IMG/VR virus record: IMGVR_UViG_3300018417_000005
Span: 1 to 64,000 of that record
Length of the DNA stretch: 64,000 bases
DNA from: a virus
Reading direction: 5' to 3' (one strand)
Shown here: positions 42,667 through 51,187 of the stretch, one piece after another
Numbering within the stretch: the first letter of the stretch is position 1
Layout: each line of letters opens with the position of its first letter
The notes under the pieces: model-generated
Told to the model about the DNA's origin: nothing
The model's input: only the letters and a program-made list of their open reading frames with translations
Databases searched by the model: none
Made by a program: the position numbers and the translations under genes

Positions 42667-45450
42667 ATGGCAACATTAGTATCGCCAGGCGTAAGTATTA
42701 GCGTAACTGATGAAAGTTTTTATGCACCTGCTGGTGCAGGAACAGTGCCTCTTATTGTAATAGCAACAGCACAAGATAAGACAGCACCAGACGGAACTTC
42801 CACAGCCGCATATACTACAGCCGCAAACGCGAACAACTTATATTTAATCACTAGTCAACGTGAGTTACTACAGAATTTTGGTAACCCATCGTTTAAGACT
42901 TCAGGTGGATCACCTATACACGGTGACGAAACAAACGAATACGGCTTAGTAGCCGCATACAGCTTTTTAGGAATTTCTAACAGAGCTTATGTATTACGTG
43001 CTGATATAGACTTATCAGAATTAGAATCTAGCGCAACAGCACCAAGTGCCGCGCCTGCCGACGGCACAGTGTGGCTTGATACTGCATCTAGTACATATGG
43101 CCTTAAAGAATGGGACGGAACTGCCTGGGTACCGGCAACTGTTACTGTAGCGACTTCTACAAACTTATATGCTAATGCAACACCAAAAGCGGCATACGGC
43201 ATCGATGGACAGTATACTGTAGTTTCAACAGATAGCGCAGGCGACTCAACTAACAGCTTGACTTTTTATGAAAAAACCTCAGGCACCTGGGATGCCATCG
43301 GCAGCGGATCCTGGACATCAGCTACATCAAGTGATTTTCAGTTTGCTACGCATACAACACTGCCTCAATCCGCTAATGGAAGATCCAATGGTGATCCATT
43401 ATCTGCTGGAGATTTAATGCTTCAGACAACAACTCCAAATAACGGCATAGATCTGGCAGTATATGAATACAGCACATCATCTGCCCAATTTGTCGAAACT
43501 TCGGTGCCAGCTTATGAAACCCCAGCAATAGCATACGACGCATTTGAAGCGGCAGGGACATTAGTTCCTGGCGTATCATACGCAGATCGTAGCAGTTTCA
43601 TCGCTAAGTGTGACTTCAAGGAGTGGAATGGCGAGTCTACTGTTACTGTAGCTAGCTCATCGGCATTAACAGACACAGATCTTTCGAACAGCTTAGTCGA
43701 TGCGTCTAACGTAGCATTTAACATTTATGTTAATAACTCAACTACAGCTATTCCAGTTTATATTATAACAGATAGCGACAGTGACGGAAATATTTCAGTA
43801 GATGATGTTGTTACTGATATACAAACTGCTTTGTCTGCGGCAAACGTAACAACTACGTTTTCTGATCAACTTAGTGCAAGTAATGTTGCTGGAAAAGTTA
43901 CATTAATTAACACTGACGGCAGAGATATTACTCTTGCTGAAGGTGATATTGCTAACGTTACATTCCGTTTAGCGAATATTAACTTAACGGCTGGAACAAC
44001 CAGTAACTTTACTACCTTAGTAATAGATCCCTCAGCAACAGAACCAGTCGGTGATACAGCAGACGGACAGCTATGGTATGATGCAGATATTAGCACAACT
44101 AATGTTGATCTTCTGGAGCACGACGGTAGTACTTGGGTTACATTTACAGGCGACTTCCAAACTTCAGCAACTGAACCTACTTTACAAAGTGATGGCATTA
44201 GCGCACTTGCTAGTGGCGATGTTTGGATAAACAGTGCTGATACTGAAAACATAAAACTTTACAAATATGATGGCGCTAGCTTTAACCTAGTAGACCAAAC
44301 TGACCAGAGTAGTCCGGACGGCATTCTCTTTGCTGACTTTAGAACTACTACTGCAAGCCTGGACGCAGATGCGCCGAGTGCGGCACTTTATCCAACAGGC
44401 ATGCTTGCTTGGAACTATCGAGCAAGTGGTGGTAATGTCAAACAGTGGAACGACACTGACAGCCTGTGGGAAAATTACAGCGGCAACAACGCAGACGGCT
44501 CTGGCATATTGCTAAGAAAAGCACAGCGTAAAGCAGTAGTTCGCGCAATGCAATCGGCAGTATCCTCAAATGAAGATATTCGTAACGAAACAAACCGTTT
44601 CAACATAGTAGCAGTTCCGGGTTATCCTGAACTAACAGACGAAATGCTTACTTTGAGCGTTGACAGAAAAGACACTGTGTTTGCTCTTATTGACCCTCCA
44701 TTTAGACTAAGCAGTTCAGATACTGATATCCAAGCATGGGCTACTAACAGTAACAACGCAATAGAAAACGGCGAAGATGGACTTGTTAGCGCAAGCAGTC
44801 AAGCGGCAGTTTACTATCCAAGTGGTTTAACAACTAACCTAGATGGAACAAACATCATGGTACCGGCATCTCATATGGCATTACGTACAATTGCGTACAA
44901 TGACCAAGTTGCTTTCCCGTGGTTTGCTCCAGCAGGGTATCAACGTGGTGTAGTTAACAACGTAACTAGTGTAGGTTATTTAGATGCGGCAGAAAGTGAA
45001 TATGTGGCGGCTAGCTTAAACAACGGCCAACGCGACACATTGTATTTAAATAAAGTTAACCCGATTGCAACATTCCCAGGACGTGGAATTAGCGTATTCG
45101 GACAAAAGACTTTAAATCCTACATCCAGCGCACTTGATCGTATCAACGTTTCTCGTTTGGTAATTTACCTTCGTGAACAACTTGACGACGCAGTACGTCC
45201 GTTCTTGTTTGAACCAAACGATGCGATTACACGCACTAATGCTAAGACTGTCGTTGACAGAATCTTAAGTGAGTTGATTACACAGCGCGGATTGTTTGAT
45301 TATGTTACAGTATGTGATGAGTCTAACAATACACCTGCGCGTATTAATCGCAACGAGCTACATATTGATATAGCTATACAACCTGTTAAGGCAGTAGAGT
45401 TTATCTACATACCTATTAGAATCCAGAGCACTCTGGGCTCAACAGGCTAA
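42667..45450 (+). CDS. gp18: Tail sheath protein gp18 with large repeat insertion
   Basis: 927 aa against 659 in T4. The ends are sheath-like: VSPGVSISVTDESFYAPAGA at the start, and near the C-terminus NIMVPASHMALRTIAYND, PWFAPAGYQRGVV, NPIATFPGRGISVFGQKTL and SRLVIYLREQLDDAVRPFLF. Between about residues 120 and 620 lie about five weak repeats of a short beta unit with a DGxxW or GxxW core (for example YGLKEWDGTAWVPAT, VDLLEHDGSTWVTFT, IKLYKYDGASFNLVD). These probably project from the contracted or extended sheath. Confidence 0.94.
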   Translation: MATLVSPGVSISVTDESFYAPAGAGTVPLIVIATAQDKTAPDGTSTAAYTTAANANNLYLITSQRELLQNFGNPSFKTSGGSPIHGDETNEYGLVAAYSFLGISNRAYVLRADIDLSELESSATAPSAAPADGTVWLDTASSTYGLKEWDGTAWVPATVTVATSTNLYANATPKAAYGIDGQYTVVSTDSAGDSTNSLTFYEKTSGTWDAIGSGSWTSATSSDFQFATHTTLPQSANGRSNGDPLSAGDLMLQTTTPNNGIDLAVYEYSTSSAQFVETSVPAYETPAIAYDAFEAAGTLVPGVSYADRSSFIAKCDFKEWNGESTVTVASSSALTDTDLSNSLVDASNVAFNIYVNNSTTAIPVYIITDSDSDGNISVDDVVTDIQTALSAANVTTTFSDQLSASNVAGKVTLINTDGRDITLAEGDIANVTFRLANINLTAGTTSNFTTLVIDPSATEPVGDTADGQLWYDADISTTNVDLLEHDGSTWVTFTGDFQTSATEPTLQSDGISALASGDVWINSADTENIKLYKYDGASFNLVDQTDQSSPDGILFADFRTTTASLDADAPSAALYPTGMLAWNYRASGGNVKQWNDTDSLWENYSGNNADGSGILLRKAQRKAVVRAMQSAVSSNEDIRNETNRFNIVAVPGYPELTDEMLTLSVDRKDTVFALIDPPFRLSSSDTDIQAWATNSNNAIENGEDGLVSASSQAAVYYPSGLTTNLDGTNIMVPASHMALRTIAYNDQVAFPWFAPAGYQRGVVNNVTSVGYLDAAESEYVAASLNNGQRDTLYLNKVNPIATFPGRGISVFGQKTLNPTSSALDRINVSRLVIYLREQLDDAVRPFLFEPNDAITRTNAKTVVDRILSELITQRGLFDYVTVCDESNNTPARINRNELHIDIAIQPVKAVEFIYIPIRIQSTLGSTG

Positions 45451-45498
45451 CAGATCCACTACCTTAGGATCGAACTAGTGTAAAAACTAGGGGGAAAC

Positions 45499-45529
45499 AA
45501 GAAAGGGCTGGCAACAGCCCTTTCTTTTT
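45499..45529 (+). terminator. Rho-independent terminator after gp18
   Basis: An 11-bp perfect stem AAGAAAGGGCT / AGCCCTTTCTT with a 6-nt loop, followed by more Ts. The first ten bases of the arm equal those of the terminator at 26258. Confidence 0.92.
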
Positions 45530-45570
45530 GGCTGAATTAAAACATGAGTTTATCTTTTTTGGCTAATAAT

Positions 45571-45578
45571 GATAAATA
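45571..45578 (+). promoter_or_regulatory. Late promoter box
   Basis: GATAAATA, 36 nt before the gp19 ATG; TAGGAGAAC is the ribosome site. Confidence 0.78.
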
Positions 45579-45614
45579 TCTGTATAGTAAACAAGTTCGT
45601 AGGAGAACATAAAA

Positions 45615-46247
45615 ATGGCAGAGAACATTATAACTAAATCAAAATTCGGTGTACCGTTAGCAGATGGTAGTGCCGGCATACTAATGCCAAAATTAAAGTA
45701 TCGCTTTAGGGTGAACTTTATTGGCATAGGTGGAGAGGCCCGACCTCTTGCGCTAACACAGAATATCCAGAGTGTAGGACGTCCGAATTACACAGGTGAT
45801 GAGGTTGTAGTTGATAGCTATAACAGCAGAATTTATATGCAAGGGAAACATACTTGGGAAGCGATTCAGGTTACACTTCGTGATGATATTTCAAACAATG
45901 TTGCAAAACAGGTAGGCGCACAATTACAGCGTCAAGTAAACCACTTCCAGCAGACTACACCGGCTGCGGCAAACGACTATAAGTTTGAAATGGAAATCGA
46001 AGTACTAGATGGCGCAAGCACAGAACCTACTGAAGTATGGTTCTTGGAAGGCTGCTTCTTAAACAATGTACAGTATGGTGAAGGTGATTACAGCACTAAC
46101 GAATCGCAAATTATTACTTTGTCAATTCGTTACGATAACGCTACTCATTACAGCGGTACTAACGATGGCAATGGCAGAAGCACAGCTATTAATCCGTTCA
46201 GCGACTTTGACTCAACTCTAGGCGGTGGCGGCTCAACAGCAGGTTAA
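45615..46247 (+). CDS. gp19: Tail tube protein gp19
   Basis: 210 aa, slightly longer than T4 gp19 (163 aa). The beta-rich core has MPKLKYRFRVNFIGIG, ALTQNIQSVGRPNYTGDEVV and GKHTWEAIQVTLRDD, the pattern of tube subunits that stack as hexamers inside the sheath. The C-terminus is Gly/Ser/Thr-rich. It directly follows gp18, as in T4. Confidence 0.87.
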   Translation: MAENIITKSKFGVPLADGSAGILMPKLKYRFRVNFIGIGGEARPLALTQNIQSVGRPNYTGDEVVVDSYNSRIYMQGKHTWEAIQVTLRDDISNNVAKQVGAQLQRQVNHFQQTTPAAANDYKFEMEIEVLDGASTEPTEVWFLEGCFLNNVQYGEGDYSTNESQIITLSIRYDNATHYSGTNDGNGRSTAINPFSDFDSTLGGGGSTAG

Positions 46248-46261
46248 GCTAGGAGAAAATA

Positions 46262-47200
46262 ATGGCTAGATCGGATTTATTCCCAAGTCTTTATTTTCGT
46301 GACTGGCAAAATGCGAATAGGCTAAAACCAAATTATACACCGCCTCGACAAAACTTTAACGGTTTTGTCGAGTTCGTGTTTAATCCTGACATCGAACCTC
46401 TAATAAGTGACGGAGTCGCATTCCGCACACAAATTAGTAGTTTAGTACAGAACGCAAAACTCCCGGAAGTACGATTTAATACAGCAGTTAAAAATCAGTA
46501 CAACATGAAACGAGTTGTGCAAACCGGCGTAGAATATTCCCCAGTAGATATTGAAGTATTAGATACAGTTAACAACGAATGGTTAATTGTGTTTATGCGT
46601 TACTTCTCATATTTCTATATGAATCCGAGAAATAAAACTACAGACGGGCAAGGGAATAAACGTGACCAAGATCCAAAGCATTATCCAGATCTAGATTATG
46701 AGATGTTCGATAGTAATGTAGCAGGATTTAACTTAAACAAGCGAGCAAATTTCATAGACAAAATTAAATTAGTTACCTACGCAGGCGGAAGGGGAGTTGA
46801 ATACATTTTATTTAAACCTACAATAACTGCGTTTAGCCCCGGACAAATTGATTACAGTAGTAGCGAAGTTAGAAAATTTGGTATGAGTTTTGAATACGAA
46901 AATTTCACTGTTAATCAAACTGTAAACTTTACACTAGACGATTTAGACAGGGCAAGATTCGAAAGTTATAATACATTATTTACTAGCGATGTACTAGATG
47001 CGCTAAACAAATACAAGCCCGGATTTAATAGAAGAGACTTAGACTTTATGGGAGACTCTTCGAGTACAGGCAAACTAAATAGATCATCTCAGCCAGTTGT
47101 TCATCCTGCTCCAGATACAGCAGTAAATGACACTGACGGAACATTTAGCGGTCCGGCATTTGGCATTGACGGTACTACTCCAGGAGAATTCCTAAGCTAA
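46262..47200 (+). CDS. Second tail-tube-fold protein
   Basis: 312 aa. Segments FVEFVFNPDIEPLISDGVAF, SLVQNAKLPEVRFNTAVKNQ, GVEYSPVDIEVLDTVNNEWL and FGMSFEYENFTVNQTV follow the order of strands expected for a tube-type fold. It may be a gp19 paralogue or a tube-initiator or baseplate protein such as gp54 (320 aa in T4). Placement right after gp19 with a TAGGAG site supports a tail role; the exact identity is open. Confidence 0.65.
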   Translation: MARSDLFPSLYFRDWQNANRLKPNYTPPRQNFNGFVEFVFNPDIEPLISDGVAFRTQISSLVQNAKLPEVRFNTAVKNQYNMKRVVQTGVEYSPVDIEVLDTVNNEWLIVFMRYFSYFYMNPRNKTTDGQGNKRDQDPKHYPDLDYEMFDSNVAGFNLNKRANFIDKIKLVTYAGGRGVEYILFKPTITAFSPGQIDYSSSEVRKFGMSFEYENFTVNQTVNFTLDDLDRARFESYNTLFTSDVLDALNKYKPGFNRRDLDFMGDSSSTGKLNRSSQPVVHPAPDTAVNDTDGTFSGPAFGIDGTTPGEFLS

Positions 47201-47634
47201 TGAGCTCCTCTATATACGATACATTTGGTAACGAAAAATCCTATAAGCTAACAGGCGATACTCTCGTTGCTTATTTAAAAGATGCTACTATAAAATTTCC
47301 TCTTCCGGAAGCATCCTCAGAAATACTTGGTCAACTTGCACAGCCGCAAGGCAAATCCTACGACCCTGCTAAGGTAGCAATGATAAACAGTAAATTAGTT
47401 AAAGCAGGCTACAGTAAGCCAAATGCAGATGCTATGACAAGTGTGTTAATGGAAGTAGCTTATACACAGGGCATAGACCCTCTGGAGTATTTCGACGTAA
47501 CTGGTAACACATTAAATCTTACTGTAGATGCTTACACCGCTATGAACAATTTACGTCCGGCAGGAAGCAGAGTAGGATTAATATCTCCTATTGTAAATAG
47601 CAACACAAGAGCCTCTGCTTTAATAAAACCATGA
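47200..47634 (+). CDS. Unknown protein between tail and head-completion genes
   Basis: 144 aa. No motif recognised. The N-terminal half may be beta-rich and the C-terminal half has a helical DAMTSVLMEVAYTQ segment. It is coupled to both neighbours: its ATG overlaps the previous stop (TAATG) and its TGA overlaps the gp4 ATG (ATGA). Probably a virion or assembly protein by position. Confidence 0.6.
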   Translation: MSSSIYDTFGNEKSYKLTGDTLVAYLKDATIKFPLPEASSEILGQLAQPQGKSYDPAKVAMINSKLVKAGYSKPNADAMTSVLMEVAYTQGIDPLEYFDVTGNTLNLTVDAYTAMNNLRPAGSRVGLISPIVNSNTRASALIKP

Positions 47635-48101
47635 GCCGTTTCTCGCAAGCTATATACGAGGTCGCGAACTCGGACAAGTATATAGGCACAAAAGCACCTT
47701 ACTACAGAAGCTCATGGGAACGCAAGTTTATGGAATTCTGCGATAGCCATCCTAGTATAATTAAGTGGGCAAGTGAAAACGTAAAAATTCCCTACAGAAA
47801 TCCGGTAACAGGCAAGTACGCAAATTATGTTCCTGACTTTATGATACAGTATGTAGATAAAACTGGCACTGAGCATGTAGAACTAATAGAAATCAAACCA
47901 GCAAATCAAACTACATTAGAGAACGCAAAAGGAAAACATCAAGCACTAAGCGTAGCAGTAAATGCCGCAAAGTGGCAGTCTGCTCAAGAATGGTGTCAGC
48001 GTAAAGGAATACGATTTAAGGTAATAAATGAGGACCAAATTTTCTCTAAACCTAAAGCTCGTAATCCCAAGCCCCGCATCCCAAAAAAGCGTAGAAAATA
48101 A
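47631..48101 (+). CDS. gp4: Head completion protein gp4
   Basis: 156 aa, matching T4 gp4 (150 aa), which is needed to finish DNA-filled heads and has a TnsA/endonuclease-like fold. The signature is YRSSWERKFMEFCDSHPSII, then WASENVKIPY and YVPDFMIQY, with ELIEIKP as the second nuclease-type strand. The C-terminus is very basic (PKPRIPKKRRK). ATGA overlap with the previous gene. Confidence 0.88.
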   Translation: MSRFSQAIYEVANSDKYIGTKAPYYRSSWERKFMEFCDSHPSIIKWASENVKIPYRNPVTGKYANYVPDFMIQYVDKTGTEHVELIEIKPANQTTLENAKGKHQALSVAVNAAKWQSAQEWCQRKGIRFKVINEDQIFSKPKARNPKPRIPKKRRK

Positions 48102-48109
48102 GATAAATA
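48102..48109 (+). promoter_or_regulatory. Late promoter box 5 nt from ATG
   Basis: GATAAATA begins 1 nt after the gp4 stop and ends 5 nt before the ATG at 48115. No ribosome site fits between. Confidence 0.7.
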
Positions 48110-48114
48110 AAATT

Positions 48115-48468
48115 ATGAGCATAGATAAAATTGGAATCATATTCGGAATACTTTCAGGATTAGCAACTGGCGGATATTTCTTATACGACAATGTAGCTAC
48201 AAGTAACGATGTAGAAGCACTGGCATCGGTTATAGAACAAGCAATTGCTGATTCCGAAAAACGAGACACCGAAGCCCAAATTGAATCTGAAAAACGTGAT
48301 ATTGATTTACAAATTATTATCTATAACAACGAATTACGAGAATACACTGAGGAAGGATTAGCTAACCTCAGCGACACAGAACGTCAAAATTATGACGACA
48401 TGATAAAAATAAGAGACGGCCTTCAGGCACGTAGAATGTTATTGATAGGTCTACCAGGAACACAATGA
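48115..48468 (+). CDS. Membrane-anchored coiled-coil protein
   Basis: 117 aa. I choose the ATG at 48115 after the late box, not the longer frame from 48028 that overlaps gp4. One N-terminal transmembrane helix (IGIIFGILSGLATGGYFLY) is followed by a charged helical domain with heptad character. It overlaps the next gene, which encodes a signal-peptide protein, by 4 nt. The pair has the outline of a spanin pair, but no lipobox is present in the partner, so this is only a suggestion. Confidence 0.62.
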   Translation: MSIDKIGIIFGILSGLATGGYFLYDNVATSNDVEALASVIEQAIADSEKRDTEAQIESEKRDIDLQIIIYNNELREYTEEGLANLSDTERQNYDDMIKIRDGLQARRMLLIGLPGTQ

Positions 48469-48725
48469 AAACACTACTTAAATCTTTAATTATAGGCACT
48501 TTGTTTGTAGCTATGCTCGGCTATTCCCAACCACAGCCAGCTAGGTACCCAGACGGTACATATATACCAGGCATGGTAGTAATTTATAATCCTCAACCAC
48601 GTTGGGTTAACTGTGAGATAGTATACGTAGATCAGTACGGCAGCCGCCCGCTGTATTTTGCCATACCGCCGCAGTCTTATAGTAGCCCTATCTACAACAA
48701 TTACCGTAGTTGGTATTGCGGATAA
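48465..48725 (+). CDS. Small exported protein
   Basis: 86 aa. A clear signal peptide (KTLLKSLIIGTLFVAMLGYS) is followed by a Pro/Tyr-rich mature part with two cysteines (one in WVNCEIV, one next to the last residue). There is no lipobox Cys. Overlaps the membrane protein before it (ATGA). Unrecognised; it may act in the periplasm or outer membrane at lysis. Confidence 0.6.
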   Translation: MKTLLKSLIIGTLFVAMLGYSQPQPARYPDGTYIPGMVVIYNPQPRWVNCEIVYVDQYGSRPLYFAIPPQSYSSPIYNNYRSWYCG

Positions 48726-48750
48726 ATCCATTATCTAGGTAGTAAATTCT

Positions 48751-48758
48751 GATAAATA
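48751..48758 (+). promoter_or_regulatory. Late promoter box 5 nt from ATG
   Basis: GATAAATA, then CTGTT, then the ATG at 48764. No ribosome site is visible. Confidence 0.7.
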
Positions 48759-48763
48759 CTGTT

Positions 48764-48967
48764 ATGATGAAACAGTATAAATACACCACCAGTTGTTCAA
48801 TTACTCCTGACGGAGAAATTCTCAATACAGAGAAAACCCACGGCGAGGCGACACCACCGGAAGATTGCTATATCTCTCCATCAGACCCAGAATATGATAG
48901 GGTCATGTCCGCAAGCGACGACACTTATAACATTGAGGTAACTTACCTTGATGTGGGGGATACTTAA
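48764..48967 (+). CDS. Small acidic protein
   Basis: 67 aa, acidic, no motif recognised. It begins ATGATG right after a late box, so it is predicted to be read from a leaderless mRNA. Its stop is directly followed in the same frame by ATT, the probable start of gp16, so the two genes touch. Confidence 0.55.
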   Translation: MMKQYKYTTSCSITPDGEILNTEKTHGEATPPEDCYISPSDPEYDRVMSASDDTYNIEVTYLDVGDT

Positions 48968-49453
48968 ATTACTAAGAAATTAGAAGAAACTTTCGGACTT
49001 CCTCCGATTGAAGATGTAACTGAGGATTTCGAAGAAGAAACTGTAGAAGAAACTAGACAAGAAATTGAGCTTGTTAGTAACGCACTTACAATTTCAGAAA
49101 AAATCAACGATGCCTTTAAAGATGTCAAAGGACTAGACGACCACGAATCAGAAATGGACGATGTTGCGTTAAAAGCACTTGACAGCTATCAACAGCTAAT
49201 GGATTTAGGCATGAATACTACTGATATGGCCGCAGGCAAGATATTTGCTGAGGCTAGTAACATGCTTAAGATTGCGTTAGAAGCCAAAGACACTAAAACT
49301 AAAAGAAAGTTAGATCAAATCGACTTAATGCTTAAGAAAGCTAGACTAGATAAAGTGCGAAACGATAGTGGAAACGGTGACGAAGACTCTGTTAAGGGTC
49401 ATGTTTTCGATAGGAACGAATTATTGAAGTTGATGAAAGACAGCTCAAAGTGA
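48968..49453 (+). CDS. gp16: Terminase small subunit gp16, ATT start
   Basis: 161 aa from ATT at 48968. The C-terminal ~100 residues (NTTDMAAGKIFAEASNMLKI, AKDTKTKRKLDQIDLMLKKA, DRNELLKLMKDSS) match gp16 of marine T4-like phages. The first ATG (49154) would remove 62 in-frame, Glu-rich residues that begin TKKLEETFGLPPIE, a typical N-terminus of this family. GGGGGA lies 7 nt before ATT. gp16 recognises DNA for packaging with gp17. T4 gp16 is 164 aa, almost the same length. Confidence 0.8.
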   Translation: MTKKLEETFGLPPIEDVTEDFEEETVEETRQEIELVSNALTISEKINDAFKDVKGLDDHESEMDDVALKALDSYQQLMDLGMNTTDMAAGKIFAEASNMLKIALEAKDTKTKRKLDQIDLMLKKARLDKVRNDSGNGDEDSVKGHVFDRNELLKLMKDSSK

Positions 49454-49460
49454 TAAATTA

Positions 49461-50054
49461 ATGCCGTGTCATGTTTTGATAGCCAATTTTCGAAGCGGAA
49501 GTACTTGGCGTTGTAAAGGTATAGCATCCGAGAATAACGCTAAAAATCTCGGAGAATATTTCTATATGCGCCCTTCTTACGGATTGCACTTGCTAGGACC
49601 TGGTATATATTATAAGAGAAGATACAAAGAATTGTTAAATTATGAAAATTGCGTAATTAAACTAACACCATCTAATACTCTTATAGAAAGAAATTTAGAT
49701 AGAATGTTAGAAATAGTCGACAGTGCAGATACAATAGAATACTTATACCGAAAAGATTTTAAAAAGCAGGTTCTTAGTTGGATAGCCGCAACTACATCTT
49801 CGGGAGGCTACGGAGAACATTCTAGAGGAGTCAGTGTTTGTGTTCCCGAAATTAATGCAGACATAGTCCAGAATGCAAGTAATTTCCTACAACAAAATTA
49901 CGAATTAATGGGTGAATTATATAAGCAACGACCAAGCAGAGTTAATTGTTTAGAAGATATTGGCTCTACGCCATATCACCGTGAATACTTTTGGCCAGAC
50001 CGTATACCAGACATACCGAGCATAGATGTCTCTGCCTATTTTCCCACAAAATGA
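49461..50054 (+). CDS. Sulfotransferase-like protein (fourth in window)
   Basis: 197 aa. The N-terminus HVLIANFRSGSTWRCKGIAS has the RSGSTW form of the sulfotransferase 5' loop, and TIEYLYRKDFKKQVLSWIAA (about residues 92-111) is in the place of the 3'-phosphate motif with Arg and Ser. It is not closely similar to the three copies in the fibre island. It lies between gp16 and a head-associated gene. Substrate unknown. Confidence 0.58.
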   Translation: MPCHVLIANFRSGSTWRCKGIASENNAKNLGEYFYMRPSYGLHLLGPGIYYKRRYKELLNYENCVIKLTPSNTLIERNLDRMLEIVDSADTIEYLYRKDFKKQVLSWIAATTSSGGYGEHSRGVSVCVPEINADIVQNASNFLQQNYELMGELYKQRPSRVNCLEDIGSTPYHREYFWPDRIPDIPSIDVSAYFPTK

Positions 50055-50060
50055 TAAATA
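50053..50060 (+). promoter_or_regulatory. Late promoter box overlapping a stop codon
   Basis: GATAAATA shares two bases with the TGA stop at 50052-50054 and lies 28 nt before the ATG at 50089; TTGGAG serves as ribosome site. Confidence 0.72.
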
Positions 50061-50088
50061 AGTGTAACGGCATTGGAGCGGAACAAAC

Positions 50089-50781
50089 ATGAAACTTAAA
50101 GATTACTTATCCGAATCATTTAATAAAGAATACGGTTATCGCGTAAAAATCGCAGCCGATTGTGGCACGGATCAAATGAGCAAGCTAGAATCTTGCCTAC
50201 AAAAATACAACCTTGTTAGCGCAACTGCGTGGAAGCGTACTCCTATCGAGGAAAACCCATCAGAATTTGTACGTGCTAAAGGCTGTCACTTTACTAGTGA
50301 AGTATGTGCCTCAGATATAATACTAAAATACCCAGTAAACGAAAGAATTTTAGAAGTATGGTTATCCGTACACATGGGATTAGACCATGAGCGAGTTTTA
50401 GTTTACGGCGTTAAAGAGCCTAGACGAATGGAAGCTGATATGGCCGCAGAGCGCGTTAAAAATGACGAAGGTCGTAGCGTAACAGAAGAAGATGCGGTAC
50501 TAGGTAGCGAAGACCAAGAACATTACACCGCGCAAAACGAAGACGTAAATGCTAAAGGACTGTTTGGTGAAGAATATAATCAAGCGTTTCTTGCTAGCTT
50601 GGCAAAAATAAAAGAAGAGAAAGGCGCAGACTATTTCCGTTGTTACCCAACTAAAGATCAACTTATGGGCGACGACATGAGAGCATTATGGGATAACATT
50701 ACTGGCATGCCTAACATGGGACGCGGCAACGAAGCAACTAAAGAAGTTGACATCATTTCACAAAGTTCTAGGAGAAACTAA
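50089..50781 (+). CDS. Conserved protein, possible internal head protein
   Basis: 230 aa. The N-terminus MKLKDYLSESF resembles the capsid-targeting sequence of T4 internal proteins (short basic-hydrophobic stretch ending in an L-x-E cleavage site). The next ~110 residues (YGYRVKIAADCGTDQMSKLE, ASDIILKYPVNERILEVWLS) form an alpha/beta domain that I recall as conserved in marine T4-like phages. The rest is charged. Coupled to the next gene (TAATG). Confidence 0.6.
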   Translation: MKLKDYLSESFNKEYGYRVKIAADCGTDQMSKLESCLQKYNLVSATAWKRTPIEENPSEFVRAKGCHFTSEVCASDIILKYPVNERILEVWLSVHMGLDHERVLVYGVKEPRRMEADMAAERVKNDEGRSVTEEDAVLGSEDQEHYTAQNEDVNAKGLFGEEYNQAFLASLAKIKEEKGADYFRCYPTKDQLMGDDMRALWDNITGMPNMGRGNEATKEVDIISQSSRRN

Positions 50782-51176
50782 TGAACGATATGCGTAAATT
50801 AATGGAAAGTGTTTCTTCACTGTATCAAGAAGAACCTATTGTTGAAAATAATAACAGCGATGCCGGCGAACGTGCCGACGAGCTTGAAGCAATCCAAGAG
50901 CAAATCATGGAACTAACCGAACAAGCATTAAGTTTGTTAGACGGTATTGATCAAACAAGAGCAAGGTCATACTGGTACGGACATATTATGTCAGCCGTAG
51001 GCAGTGATAGCTATTTTAGTGGAAGTGCTACATCTATGAGAGATTCAATAGATGCCCTACGCGAAGAACAAGAAGAAGCAGACATGTACGGTCCACAACA
51101 CGGGTTAGATGATGAAGACGACGAAGATCCTATTGCGGCTCGAAATGCAGACGAACGTTATGGGTCGATTAAATAA
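50781..51176 (+). CDS. Small acidic protein, possible internal head protein
   Basis: 131 aa. The N-terminus MNDMRKLMESVSSLY also looks like a targeting peptide with an L-M-E site. A helical middle (ELEAIQEQIMELTEQALSLL) and a very acidic C-terminus follow. No family recognised. TAATG overlap with the previous gene. Confidence 0.58.
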   Translation: MNDMRKLMESVSSLYQEEPIVENNNSDAGERADELEAIQEQIMELTEQALSLLDGIDQTRARSYWYGHIMSAVGSDSYFSGSATSMRDSIDALREEQEEADMYGPQHGLDDEDDEDPIAARNADERYGSIK

Positions 51177-51187
51177 GGTAACTAAAT

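Noticed and set aside
48028-48114. Upstream extension of the membrane protein gene to the ATG at 48028
   Set aside because: It would overlap gp4 out of frame and give an unlikely N-terminus; the late box at 48102 points to the ATG at 48115.
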